Source: Candidatus Hodarchaeota archaeon (lineage in GTDB: Archaea > Asgardarchaeota > Heimdallarchaeia > Hodarchaeales > Hodarchaeaceae). Taken from it: a DNA stretch of 63,380 nt. The notes beneath the pieces were generated by a model that worked only from the letters and a program-made list of their open reading frames with translations, was not told the DNA's origin and did not search any database. Both the position numbers and the translations under genes were made by a program. The stretch lies in assembly GCA_016840285.1 (NCBI GenBank), contig JAEOSR010000138.1, forward strand, positions 1 to 63,380, written 5' to 3'. Below, piece by piece: positions 45,471 to 53,935 of this stretch (positions within the stretch are counted from its first letter, which is position 1; every line of letters starts with the position of its first letter).

Positions 45471-46589
45471 TTAAGCAACGATTATTTTTGGTCTCCTCTC
45501 AATGAAGACAAAACCACCAAAAGTAAGAACCGTTGCAATCGTCGCCAGGATCATTATGTCGGTGTAACTTCCACCAGCAGAAGTGATAATTAATGCGATA
45601 AATGACCCGATAAGACTAGCTACAGGTAGAATGCTAGTAATTATCCCTGCAGCTGTTGATTTGTCAAACAGACTCTTTTCAACGGAAAATCGCAGTGTTC
45701 CAACGTAAAGAAGCGCCCAAGATAATCCAAGTATGATTTGTAAGGGGATAATTCCCCAAAAATTTTGGGGAATTGTAAACGAAATAAAGCTGATACTGGA
45801 AAATATCAATCCTAAGGTTACCATTTTTTGACTATTCATTTTGTCAGTATATTTGGTCATTATGACCGCTTGTGTACCTGCATTAGTGAATTGGATAACA
45901 CCTACCCAGAAAGTGTCAGCCCCCAATTCCTCTATTAGGAATAAAGACCAAAAAACCCATATTGCTGAAGCAAAACTGTGCCTAATAACCAGAGCTAGAT
46001 AAATTTCCTTTCGTTCCCAAAAAACTGTGAGTACCGAATCTTTATATCTTTTAGAGTCAGTTTCCTCTTCTTTGAGAGTAAGTGCAATAATAGCTGCCAC
46101 AATGAATGCAAGAGAAGCAAAAACAAATATTCCTTCTACCCAGAATAACCCTATTATACCACTGACAAGAACCCCTATAGCCCATCCTAAAGAACCGTAT
46201 GCTGAAAAGTTCCCAATCTTATCTCCTTTGTCTGAAACTAATGCAACGAGTGCAGGAGCAAACATTCCTAATCCTAAGCCACTGAGGCCTCTAAAAAGCA
46301 CGAACTCAAATTTAAATGGGATAACTTGGCCAAAAATTGTAATTGCTGCAGCGATTGACCCGATTACAACGAATATTTTTCTTACCCCAATTAAATCTGA
46401 AAGCCTCCCAGATATAACACCACTACTGAAAGCAACCATCCCATAGAGAAATGCAGCGAAAGCGATTTCAGGATCAGTAAGACCAATCTCATGGCCCCAA
46501 TAAGGGATATATGTAAATACTGAAAGCGTTGCCAAATTAGCAAGAAACTGGATTATACCCTCTTTGGAAAGCATGATTAAACAGATCAC
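45471..46589 (-). CDS. Major facilitator superfamily transporter
   Basis: About twelve membrane segments over 372 residues. The loop GVISGRLSDLIGVRKIFV between segments 2 and 3 matches the MFS signature G-x3-D-R-x-G-R-K/R (here GRLSDLIGVRK). SFIS, GLGLGMFAPALVALV and the second half's NSQKMVTLGLIFSS mark the repeated half. The likely role is drug or metabolite transport; substrate unknown. ATG 46571 (MLSKEGIIQFL) may be the true start. It converges with the ABC exporter, ten bases away. Confidence 0.9.
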   Translation of the reverse strand: MICLIMLSKEGIIQFLANLATLSVFTYIPYWGHEIGLTDPEIAFAAFLYGMVAFSSGVISGRLSDLIGVRKIFVVIGSIAAAITIFGQVIPFKFEFVLFRGLSGLGLGMFAPALVALVSDKGDKIGNFSAYGSLGWAIGVLVSGIIGLFWVEGIFVFASLAFIVAAIIALTLKEEETDSKRYKDSVLTVFWERKEIYLALVIRHSFASAIWVFWSLFLIEELGADTFWVGVIQFTNAGTQAVIMTKYTDKMNSQKMVTLGLIFSSISFISFTIPQNFWGIIPLQIILGLSWALLYVGTLRFSVEKSLFDKSTAAGIITSILPVASLIGSFIALIITSAGGSYTDIMILATIATVLTFGGFVFIERRPKIIVA

Positions 46590-46822
46590 TGGAATTTTTT
46601 TGTAGAAACTGAAGAATTTTAGTCAGAAATTCTTGAGAAAGACCGTTAAAGGACTAAACTTGAACATTATATGAATAATACCCAAGGAGAAAATGAATTA
46701 TATACCTTAAGCGAAATTTTTATTTAACTTGACCCTATAAAATAATTGTTTCACCTTTTTCCTTTATAATTCAGTGTTATTTCCCCTCTCTCAATATTTG
46801 AACCGATGGACATTGAGTAAAA

Positions 46823-47560
46823 ATGGTAGTGGATAAAGGATACGAAAAAGCTGCTCATTTGTATGACTTATTCGACACCAAAGACAACGTTGACTTTTAT
46901 TTTAAATATGGAAAAGGGACTCGTGTGATCTTAGATATTGGTGCTGGTACTGGAAGAATCGCGATTTTCTTAGCAGAGAGGGGAGTCAAGGTTGTTTGTA
47001 TTGAACCATCTCCTGCAATGCGAAAGGAATTTCTTAAAAAACTTAGGAACCGTCCTGAACTCACAGATAAAATTACATTGATAGCTGGTGATGTACAAAC
47101 TTTCAAATTGGCCGAAACTTTCCCAGCTGCATTTCTTTCTGGTAGTTTTGACCATATCCCAAACAATGAGAGAATCACATCGTTTCAGAACATTAATCGT
47201 CATTTAAAACTTGAGGGGAAACTTATTTTTGATATTTATATTAGTGGTATGAAGGATTCTCCGTTATCGCTTATCAATAATGTCAAAAGAGGAGATTATG
47301 AATATAAAAGGTTAATTGGAACCAAAATTCTTCCAAATAACACAATAGATGTGCTACTTTGCTATGAGACCTATAAACAAGGAAAATCAATTGAAAAGAT
47401 TGAACAACGGTCATTAGCATTTTCGACAACCCGAACCAAAGTCCACCAATTATTAGAGAAAACGGGGTTTCTAATCCAGAAAGAATTCAGTGATTATCAC
47501 TTGTCACCCTTCAAAGAGGGAGATTCACTATTAATAATAGAAGCTATCAAAAGCAAATAA
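46823..47560 (+). CDS. Class I SAM-dependent methyltransferase
   Basis: The SAM loop ILDIGAGTGRIAIFLA, acidic VVCIEPS and the following GDVQTF and SGSFDHIPNNE motifs are a clear methyltransferase type 11/25 core. The remaining sequence has mixed strands, with RTKVHQLLEKTGF near the end. No acceptor can be named; small-molecule methylation is the most usual function. The start is ATG 46823. It is divergent from the MFS gene across a 233-base gap. Confidence 0.87.
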   Translation: MVVDKGYEKAAHLYDLFDTKDNVDFYFKYGKGTRVILDIGAGTGRIAIFLAERGVKVVCIEPSPAMRKEFLKKLRNRPELTDKITLIAGDVQTFKLAETFPAAFLSGSFDHIPNNERITSFQNINRHLKLEGKLIFDIYISGMKDSPLSLINNVKRGDYEYKRLIGTKILPNNTIDVLLCYETYKQGKSIEKIEQRSLAFSTTRTKVHQLLEKTGFLIQKEFSDYHLSPFKEGDSLLIIEAIKSK

Positions 47561-47590
47561 AGATTTCTTAAATATTGGTGTTTCTTGCTA

Positions 47591-48343
47591 TTAGAGTTCA
47601 AGAAATTCAAAATTTCTAAACCCTAAATTCTTAACAAGAGTTTTATCAATTAGTTCTTCTCCATAAAAATTATGGGCATGGCCACATAGGAAGAGTTCTG
47701 GTTTATTCTTTGAAATCAAGTCCCTGAAAAAGGCAATACCAAGATGTGTCCCATCATAATGAGCATCAAGAACTTCAAGAGGAGGATTATGAGCTAAAAT
47801 AATGTCCGAAGGAGGGGAAGTTCGCACATGTTCTTTGATTTCTTTGATATACTGACCCCATATACTCTCAAATCCAGGTAAACTCCAATCGTCGCTGTGA
47901 AATCCAGTTGGAACATAAGGGATACCAAAAATGTTCTTGGTTCCAAGGTTAATTCTCTTCAAATTAATACAAATACAATTTTTCAGTCTTTTTGACTTCT
48001 CAGAGAACGAAGGAACATCTAAATCATATTGCTCTATTAAGAAATCAGGAAAATACTCGCGATTACCAGTGACGTAATAAATAGGTTTTTTAAGATCATT
48101 AAAGACGTTTAAGGTCTTAATAGAAGATTCTATTAATAACTCAAGAGCTTGGGTCATTTTTTTAGAAGAGAACATCTGGTTTTTTTCTTCAACAGAACGT
48201 GAAATGAGTGATTTTACAAAAAATTTCCATATTGGTTCGCTAGTATCAAAATATTCAGAAAAATCGCCAACTAATAGATACATTTCAGCAGGAGGAACTT
48301 CTTTTGGTACCCCATGTAAATCCCCGAAAATGCAGACTTTCAT
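47591..48343 (-). CDS. Calcineurin-like metallophosphoesterase
   Basis: Motifs FGDLHG, LVGDFSEY (GD), VTGNREYFP (GNRE in place of GNHE), LAHNPPLEV (H) and LCGHAHNF (GHxH) show the two-metal phosphoesterase site. The Arg replaces the His of the GNH[DE] motif, which may lower activity. The gene is unrelated in detail to the YfcE-type protein at 16929. It follows AlaX by about 20 bases on the same strand and may be co-transcribed with it. Confidence 0.85.
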   Translation of the reverse strand: MKVCIFGDLHGVPKEVPPAEMYLLVGDFSEYFDTSEPIWKFFVKSLISRSVEEKNQMFSSKKMTQALELLIESSIKTLNVFNDLKKPIYYVTGNREYFPDFLIEQYDLDVPSFSEKSKRLKNCICINLKRINLGTKNIFGIPYVPTGFHSDDWSLPGFESIWGQYIKEIKEHVRTSPPSDIILAHNPPLEVLDAHYDGTHLGIAFFRDLISKNKPELFLCGHAHNFYGEELIDKTLVKNLGFRNFEFLEL

Positions 48344-48360
48344 TGAATCATCTGGTAGAA

Positions 48361-49092
48361 TTATTCGATGGTGAAATAGAGTCTTCGATTGTTTTTTCCT
48401 TTGTTCACTAGTTTTTTAATAGTTATTTTGCCAATTTCCTTTAATGATTGAATATGACACCCTCCATCAGGTTGACGATCAAAGTTCTTAATATCAACAA
48501 TCCTAAGATTCTTGATACCTTTAGGAATCCCCATTGCTAGCTTTACTAGATCAGGATCTTTTTCCACTTCTGATCGCGCAAGGTAATATACTTCCACAGG
48601 ATGATCCTCTTGGATAATTTCGTTACTTTTTTCTACCTGTTCTTCAATCAATGAACGATCAAAGTGTTCAAGATTAAAATCGATTCTTCCTTGATCAATA
48701 GACGCAATATCGTTACCTGTGATTTTTGCACCGAGATTTTTATAGAAAGCACCACTTAAAACGTGAGCACAGGTGTGATACCTCATCAATTTATAGCGTC
48801 TTTCCCAATCTAATGTTCCAGTGACTTTATCTCCTGTTTGAAGTCCTTCTTTGTTAACTTCATGAGATATCTTTCCTCCAAACTTCCCAACGTACACAAC
48901 ATTAAAAACCTCGGATCCTCTGGTAAGAGTTCCCTCATCGTTTGCAATCCCTCCAGATTTAGGATAGAACGCAGTTTGATTTAAAACTACATATTTACCA
49001 TCCGTTACAGAAGCAACTTCTGCCTCAAATTCTTTTAGCAACATATCATCTAAATAGAGTGCTTTAGCCATTTTTTTCCCGTCATAGGTCAA
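48361..49092 (-). CDS. alaX: AlaX-type alanyl-tRNA editing hydrolase
   Basis: A stand-alone copy of the AlaRS editing domain, 243 residues. The N-terminal domain has NQTAFYPKSGG (the GG-type motif conserved in AlaRS), then HTCAHVLSGAF (H-x3-H), and C-terminal GGCHIQSLKEIG (C-x3-H type), which together form the zinc site. The enzyme hydrolyses Ser- or Gly-tRNA(Ala) in trans. AlaX-M/L length fits. The start is ATG 49092 (MTYDGKKMAKALYLDD); the ATG at residue 8 is an alternative. Confidence 0.93.
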   Translation of the reverse strand: MTYDGKKMAKALYLDDMLLKEFEAEVASVTDGKYVVLNQTAFYPKSGGIANDEGTLTRGSEVFNVVYVGKFGGKISHEVNKEGLQTGDKVTGTLDWERRYKLMRYHTCAHVLSGAFYKNLGAKITGNDIASIDQGRIDFNLEHFDRSLIEEQVEKSNEIIQEDHPVEVYYLARSEVEKDPDLVKLAMGIPKGIKNLRIVDIKNFDRQPDGGCHIQSLKEIGKITIKKLVNKGKNNRRLYFTIE

Positions 49093-49165
49093 GTTATTTT
49101 ATTCTAATATTAATTTTCCCTGAATTAACAAGCAATATCGTCTATAATTAATTGTTTGAAGATAA

Positions 49166-49753
49166 TTAATTATTGGTTTCATCTTTTGAATCCGTTCCAA
49201 GATGAAAAGGAGCAAAACCTGGACAACCAGTTGACATTATATAGGTACAATTCTGACATTCAATCCACATGTCTTTTGATCGGATTCGATTTATTCCTAT
49301 ACCTAAATACAATCCAAAACCTAATATGAATTGAATCGAGCCAATCAATACATGTGGAGCTTTTACTATGGATAGCAAACCAATAGCAACACCAATACCT
49401 AGTAACCATCGAAATAAAAATCTAAAACTCTTTTGTTCAGAAGAAAAAAAGGGGATTTTAATTAACTGGAAAATAGTTGGGAGTAACAATACTGTAGCAA
49501 TACCAACTAAAGTAAACCAATCAAGTTGAAACACTCTCCCAATCATGATGATTAAAACACCAATTAATACGCCAGTATAAAATCCTGTACAACCTAAACA
49601 AAGAATTATACCACAGACACGAAAAGTATGAGATTCAAATTGCCAACATAGCGGATGGTGGGCTAAGGTAAGTTTAACAAATCCCTTTAACCGTTCTTTT
49701 TTCATGAAATTACCTGTAAAAGGTGAATAAGGGAGATGCTTTTTTAATAGCAA
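49166..49753 (-). CDS. DUF2085-like membrane protein
   Basis: The sequence HPLCWQFESHTFRVCGIILCLGCTGFYTG, starting near residue 30, matches the DUF2085 membrane family (H-x-x-C, C-x2-C spacing). It is followed by three or four further membrane segments and a C-terminal C-x2-C (CQNCTYIMSTGCPGF). Metal binding is possible from the Cys pattern; the biochemical role is not known. It is 15 bases from the next membrane gene on the same strand. Confidence 0.8.
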   Translation of the reverse strand: MLLKKHLPYSPFTGNFMKKERLKGFVKLTLAHHPLCWQFESHTFRVCGIILCLGCTGFYTGVLIGVLIIMIGRVFQLDWFTLVGIATVLLLPTIFQLIKIPFFSSEQKSFRFLFRWLLGIGVAIGLLSIVKAPHVLIGSIQFILGFGLYLGIGINRIRSKDMWIECQNCTYIMSTGCPGFAPFHLGTDSKDETNN

Positions 49754-49768
49754 CTATTAATCTAATAT

Positions 49769-50242
49769 CTATATATAATAGAGTAAAGACAGTAGAAATA
49801 ATAAAATTCCCAATATTTTGAAACCAAGGTTTCCCCAAAAGGAATCCCAATCCAAAAACCCTTTAACACGAAAAATCCCTATCCATACTCCACCATGATT
49901 AAAAGCATCAACAAAAGAATGAATAAAGATAGCTCCAAAGATTGAACCAATAAATACAACTAATAGGGACCCGATTATCGGTAAATCTTGGATGAAAACT
50001 AAAAAGAATAACGGAATACCATATAATAAATTATGTGTTCCTTTTCCACGGTGTGGCACAATTTGATTAAATGTGACTCGTGCAATTTTTTGATCCTGAT
50101 CGGGTAATCGAGAAAAAACTGGGGTAATCAAGAATGTACCAACTCCCCAAAGGATTATTGGCGTTTTGAAGACACCTAACAACATACTGACAAACCCAAT
50201 CCCGAAAAAAACATGAGTCAAACCTCTCATATTAGATCCCAA
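49769..50242 (-). CDS. YdjM/DUF457-like membrane protein (metal-dependent hydrolase-like)
   Basis: A 157-residue integral membrane protein with His/Asp motifs HVFFGIGF, the RGKGTHNLLYG motif (R-x3-T-H) and HSFVDAFNHGGV. These fit the YdjM/DUF457 family of inner-membrane proteins, usually listed as predicted metal-dependent hydrolases. It has about four membrane segments. It sits directly before the DUF2085 gene and the two are likely one unit. Confidence 0.8.
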   Translation of the reverse strand: MGSNMRGLTHVFFGIGFVSMLLGVFKTPIILWGVGTFLITPVFSRLPDQDQKIARVTFNQIVPHRGKGTHNLLYGIPLFFLVFIQDLPIIGSLLVVFIGSIFGAIFIHSFVDAFNHGGVWIGIFRVKGFLDWDSFWGNLGFKILGILLFLLSLLYYI

Positions 50243-50348
50243 GTATTTCTTCTAATCTTGAAGTGTATTGGTTTTAGAGTTTAGGTCATAATTCAGTAAT
50301 ACTCTATTCTAACATTGTGGTTTTCTATTAAATACTCGTGAAATTCTA

Positions 50349-50675
50349 TCATTCCGATCGATAAAATGGGAATATTTTAAATAGCCCTGTTTTACTGAAA
50401 AGTTCTTTATTACATACATAACAATGGAATTGCCCAAGATTACATTGTGAATGCTCAATATGTAATCGTACATCTCTAATTCGAACAAATGGTTTACCAC
50501 ACCATTCACAAAAATAGTCCTCTGAAGGGAGAGTCCCTAAGATCATTTTTTGTTGCTCTTCGCTTAATATCTTTGATCCACCAATATATGACGCCTTTAA
50601 TGGAAGTATATGATTTGTAATTGGAAATAAATTTATGAAACAAGTATTCTCAAAGAATTTTATTGCTACATTCAA
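50349..50675 (-). CDS. C2H2-type zinc-finger protein
   Basis: The C-terminal part reads YFCEWCGKPFVRIRDVRLH with IEH following, that is C-x2-C-x12-H-x2-H as in a classical zinc finger. A second pair CYVCNKEL follows with no obvious His pair. The N-terminal 40 residues look non-structured and a start at residue 44 (MILGTLPSEDYF) is plausible. The frame is 108 residues at most. Zinc-finger proteins of this kind occur singly in archaea; DNA or RNA binding is presumed. It lies divergently next to the Dna2-like gene. Confidence 0.6.
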   Translation of the reverse strand: MNVAIKFFENTCFINLFPITNHILPLKASYIGGSKILSEEQQKMILGTLPSEDYFCEWCGKPFVRIRDVRLHIEHSQCNLGQFHCYVCNKELFSKTGLFKIFPFYRSE

Positions 50676-50739
50676 TTCATTTCATGGGTATTTATAGTAA
50701 CATCCGCATTTTATATCAACATATCATTTTTTTGTTGGA

Positions 50740-53673
50740 ATGAATCGTGGATTTTATGGAGATTGGGATAAAGGTATGAAAGTGAGAAATGGTCTCTTCT
50801 TAGATGCTAAAAACAGTCTCTTAAAACTATATGATCCAAAAAGACAACAAAAAATGAAATTAACTCTTCACAAACCTTGGTATTACTTTCCTTTCACACA
50901 AGTTAATTATTTAACCCCTATTCGTATAATTAATCCATTTTTTGTTGATAATAATGAATATGAGACAACTCCAGATACTCTTATCCTACTTAATCCTGAC
51001 ATTTTAATAAATTCACAAGCAATCGCTAGTGCAAGTGCCTGTTCTCGTAGAGCTTTTATTGAATTCATCACAGGGGAATCAAAACCAAATCTTCCTATGA
51101 TTCGTGGATCCATCATTCATGACGCATTTTCTGCCATAGTGTCAAAAAAAAGGTCAGTTTCCGAAGCCCTCAAAGAGGGGTTTGAGAAATTTGCCTTTCC
51201 ACTTTCATATTTATCAACCAATCTCAAAGAACTGGCTACAGATATCACTCCAGTTTTACGAGGGCTAGCACAATCAGCACCTACTTTACAAGAAAACAAT
51301 ACTGTACCAGAAATGACTTTTCTGTCTCCCCTCTTTGGGCTCATGGGCCGACTAGATTACTGGTCACCCAAAGAACTATATGAGCTAAAAACAGGTAAAA
51401 TTCCAGAAACCAACACTTGGTTTTCAGATCTCATGCAGACTGTTATCTACATGCATGGGTTAACCCCCACTCCCAAAGCTGTTTCAAAATCTTCTGTAAT
51501 ATACTCTGGTGAGGGTGCACCTGTTTTTCGGCAAACAACCATCAATCTAGACTTATTACAAAGGATCCACATGGCACGGAACTATTGTTACTTGGTTCAA
51601 TTTGAAGGTTATATTCCACCAGAGACAGAAACCAAAATTTGTTCTCACTGTTTTACCCGTGACACATGTATGTCTATTTCTAATTTTTTAAAGGAACATA
51701 AGTCCTCTTCCTCAAAATCTTATCAGTATTTTGACCATTTCCTCTCATTAATCAGGCTAGAACATCTAAAAAACCGTCAAGATTTCTCATCACTTTGGAA
51801 ACTTTCTTCTCAAGGACGGGTTAAAACTGGTAAAGCTATCAGGAAGATTAAGTTGACAAAGAAGGACGAAGAAATACATCACTATAACTGTCATAATTTT
51901 TCAGAATTGCGTCCTGGTGAACCAGTTATCTTAAGTCAAGGAAATCCCATTGTAGATGTCTCAACCATGGCAACTATCGTGTCAATTGAACGTAATAGGA
52001 TTTCCTTAAGTAGTCAAAATGATTTACCTAGTGCTGCACATCTTGATGCATATTCTTCAGATTTTGCTTTCCGAAGATTAAACAAAAACCTTTATGATAT
52101 AACTTTTGGTCTGAAAAGTCAACATAAAGCTCACAAATTTGTTATTTTAGGAAAAAAACCAACTTTTTCACCGCTAAAACCCCACAAATGGTCAGGTCTG
52201 GATGAGAACCAAGAGAAAGCAGTTCAGTTAGCTTTGAGTGCAAATGATTTTTGCCTTATTCAAGGACCTGCAGGGACAGGAAAAACCTATACGATTGCTA
52301 AATTAATTCAAATCCTCCGAAAAGAAAAGCAAAGAATACTTCTCTCAGCATATACCAATACAGCTGTTGATAACATCATTCTTCAATATCTTAAGCTTGA
52401 TAAAGACGATCATACTCATAAAGAAGTTGTACGGCTAGGTGTTGAACAGGCAATGAGTCCTGAAGTTGTTAAATTCTCATTACAGCAAAAAAGGTTAAGC
52501 TATGACGATTTGTTAGAAACACCTATTGTAGCAGCAACCACAAGTACAATCAGTCGCACCCTATACGATGACCTTGATTTTGATACAGTGATTATAGATG
52601 AAGCATCACAGATGGCTGAACCTTTTGTCCTTTCAGCGTTAACTAAAGGTTCGCGATTCATCCTTGTGGGTGATGATAAACAATTACCTCCGTTAGTCCA
52701 GAGTTGTCAGGCTGAAAAACTAGGACTTGGTACAAGTTTATTTGAACGTTTGAGAAAACTCCACCCTGAAGCCAGTGTACTATTGCAGTATCAATATCGT
52801 ATGCACGAAAGTCTGATGGATTTTAGCAATCGCTCCTTTTATAGCAACTGTGTTCGAGCAGCCTCACCTAGTGTTGCTACACAGCTGCTGTGGGATCTTT
52901 TACCTGATAATACGGAAGGCGTTTCAGACCCCCTCTTTCAAGTAATTTTAGATCCAAATCAACCGTTAGTATATGTTGAGGTTCCTTCAGAATTCGATCG
53001 AAAACGAAGGGTCAATATTAGAGAAGCAGATGTTATTAACACATTAGTGCAGTTTTATCTTCAACTGGGTATTCTAACAGATCATATAGGGATTATTGCT
53101 CCATTCCGAGGACAAGTTGCTAAAATTATCCGCAATGTTGGTATAGATTCAGGAATTACTGTAGATACTATTGATAGGTTTCAGGGATCGGATAAAGAAC
53201 TAATTATGCTATCTCTTTGTACTCTTTCTCGTCCTCATATATTAGAGGATGAGCGCCGACTTAATGTGGCTTTAACCCGAGCTAAGAAAAAACTTATAAT
53301 CATAGGAAACTGTCCAACAGAGCAATCGATTCCATTATTCCGAGATTTGTATACATTCATCCAACAAAACTATTCACTTGTCCGTCTAGCATCACCAGAA
53401 ACCAGCTCAGAAATAAAAAAGGAAGTAACACGAGAACAGAGTATTGAAGTAGATATTTCTTTTCAATCATTAACTCCTGAAGATATTAACAGGGAATATG
53501 CACTGAAAATCAGTCATAATATCTGTGTTTTATGTCTAGAACCCGTAGGAAAAAAACATATGTTGCGATGTCCTATTTGTAACCAAGGCTATCATGATAA
53601 TCATCTTCGAGAATGGCTGAGTACCAATGACACTTGTGTTACCTGTCAAACACGGATTCAGCTAATCAAATAA
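50740..53673 (+). CDS. Dna2-like nuclease-helicase with a C-terminal RING-like zinc finger
   Basis: N-terminal Cas4-type nuclease: ACSRRAF (Cys101), IIHDAF, GRLDYW, ELKTGK (E-x-K) and QTVIYMHG, closing with CSHCFTRDTC, which gives the four Cys of an Fe-S cluster. Then an SF1B helicase: GPAGTGKTYTI, VIIDEASQMAEP, GDDKQLPP, QYRMHESLMDF, DTIDRFQGSDKE and RRLNVALTRAKK. The last 50 residues hold C929-x2-C932, C944-x2-C947, H952, H955 and C966-x2-C969, a C4H2C2 cross-brace pattern like RING or Nse1-type fingers. Dna2 proteins trim flaps and resect DNA ends. A RING-like tail is unusual for Dna2 and could give E3 ligase or protein-binding activity. It is 977 residues long and the ATG is at 50740. Confidence 0.93.
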   Translation: MNRGFYGDWDKGMKVRNGLFLDAKNSLLKLYDPKRQQKMKLTLHKPWYYFPFTQVNYLTPIRIINPFFVDNNEYETTPDTLILLNPDILINSQAIASASACSRRAFIEFITGESKPNLPMIRGSIIHDAFSAIVSKKRSVSEALKEGFEKFAFPLSYLSTNLKELATDITPVLRGLAQSAPTLQENNTVPEMTFLSPLFGLMGRLDYWSPKELYELKTGKIPETNTWFSDLMQTVIYMHGLTPTPKAVSKSSVIYSGEGAPVFRQTTINLDLLQRIHMARNYCYLVQFEGYIPPETETKICSHCFTRDTCMSISNFLKEHKSSSSKSYQYFDHFLSLIRLEHLKNRQDFSSLWKLSSQGRVKTGKAIRKIKLTKKDEEIHHYNCHNFSELRPGEPVILSQGNPIVDVSTMATIVSIERNRISLSSQNDLPSAAHLDAYSSDFAFRRLNKNLYDITFGLKSQHKAHKFVILGKKPTFSPLKPHKWSGLDENQEKAVQLALSANDFCLIQGPAGTGKTYTIAKLIQILRKEKQRILLSAYTNTAVDNIILQYLKLDKDDHTHKEVVRLGVEQAMSPEVVKFSLQQKRLSYDDLLETPIVAATTSTISRTLYDDLDFDTVIIDEASQMAEPFVLSALTKGSRFILVGDDKQLPPLVQSCQAEKLGLGTSLFERLRKLHPEASVLLQYQYRMHESLMDFSNRSFYSNCVRAASPSVATQLLWDLLPDNTEGVSDPLFQVILDPNQPLVYVEVPSEFDRKRRVNIREADVINTLVQFYLQLGILTDHIGIIAPFRGQVAKIIRNVGIDSGITVDTIDRFQGSDKELIMLSLCTLSRPHILEDERRLNVALTRAKKKLIIIGNCPTEQSIPLFRDLYTFIQQNYSLVRLASPETSSEIKKEVTREQSIEVDISFQSLTPEDINREYALKISHNICVLCLEPVGKKHMLRCPICNQGYHDNHLREWLSTNDTCVTCQTRIQLIK

Positions 53674-53737
53674 TGAATATAATGAAAGAAGGGATCTGGT
53701 ATCTACTTTGGACCTAAGATTCTTAAACCAATCCTTA

Positions 53738-53825
53738 AAAGCAGTTACAAAAAACTCAAGAAATTAAAGTCGAGGAAAGAAAAACCCGAATTGATGACCT
53801 GTTTGACTTTGATATTGAGGATTGA
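53738..53825 (+). pseudogene. Possible remnant of a C-terminal coding fragment
   Basis: Inside the 262-base gap 53674-53935 a start-less open stretch reads KQLQKTQEIKVEERKTRIDD with a final acidic LFDFDIED and stop. The composition resembles a protein C-terminus more than random AT-rich DNA. It is short and without homologues I can name, so this is a guess. A perfect hairpin GACTTC-TAT-GAAGTC follows at 53877-53891. Confidence 0.2.
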
Positions 53826-53876
53826 TGTCCAAGGTTGTAACAATCTCAATGGTCATTTATCCTCTCTTACTTCAGA

Positions 53877-53891
53877 GACTTCTATGAAGTC
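53877..53891. repeat. Short perfect inverted repeat before the Eco57I-like methyltransferase
   Basis: GACTTC pairs with GAAGTC across TAT. It lies 45 bases before the methyltransferase ATG (53936) and may be an operator or leader stem. No poly-T follows, so it is not called a terminator. Confidence 0.25.
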
Positions 53892-53935
53892 AAAGCTAAT
53901 CAATAAAGCAAAATATAAGGGCGAAAAATAAAGAA

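Noticed and set aside
50309..50509. 66-residue minus-strand frame beside the zinc-finger gene
   Set aside because: It overlaps the C2H2 frame in another register and has no recognisable features.
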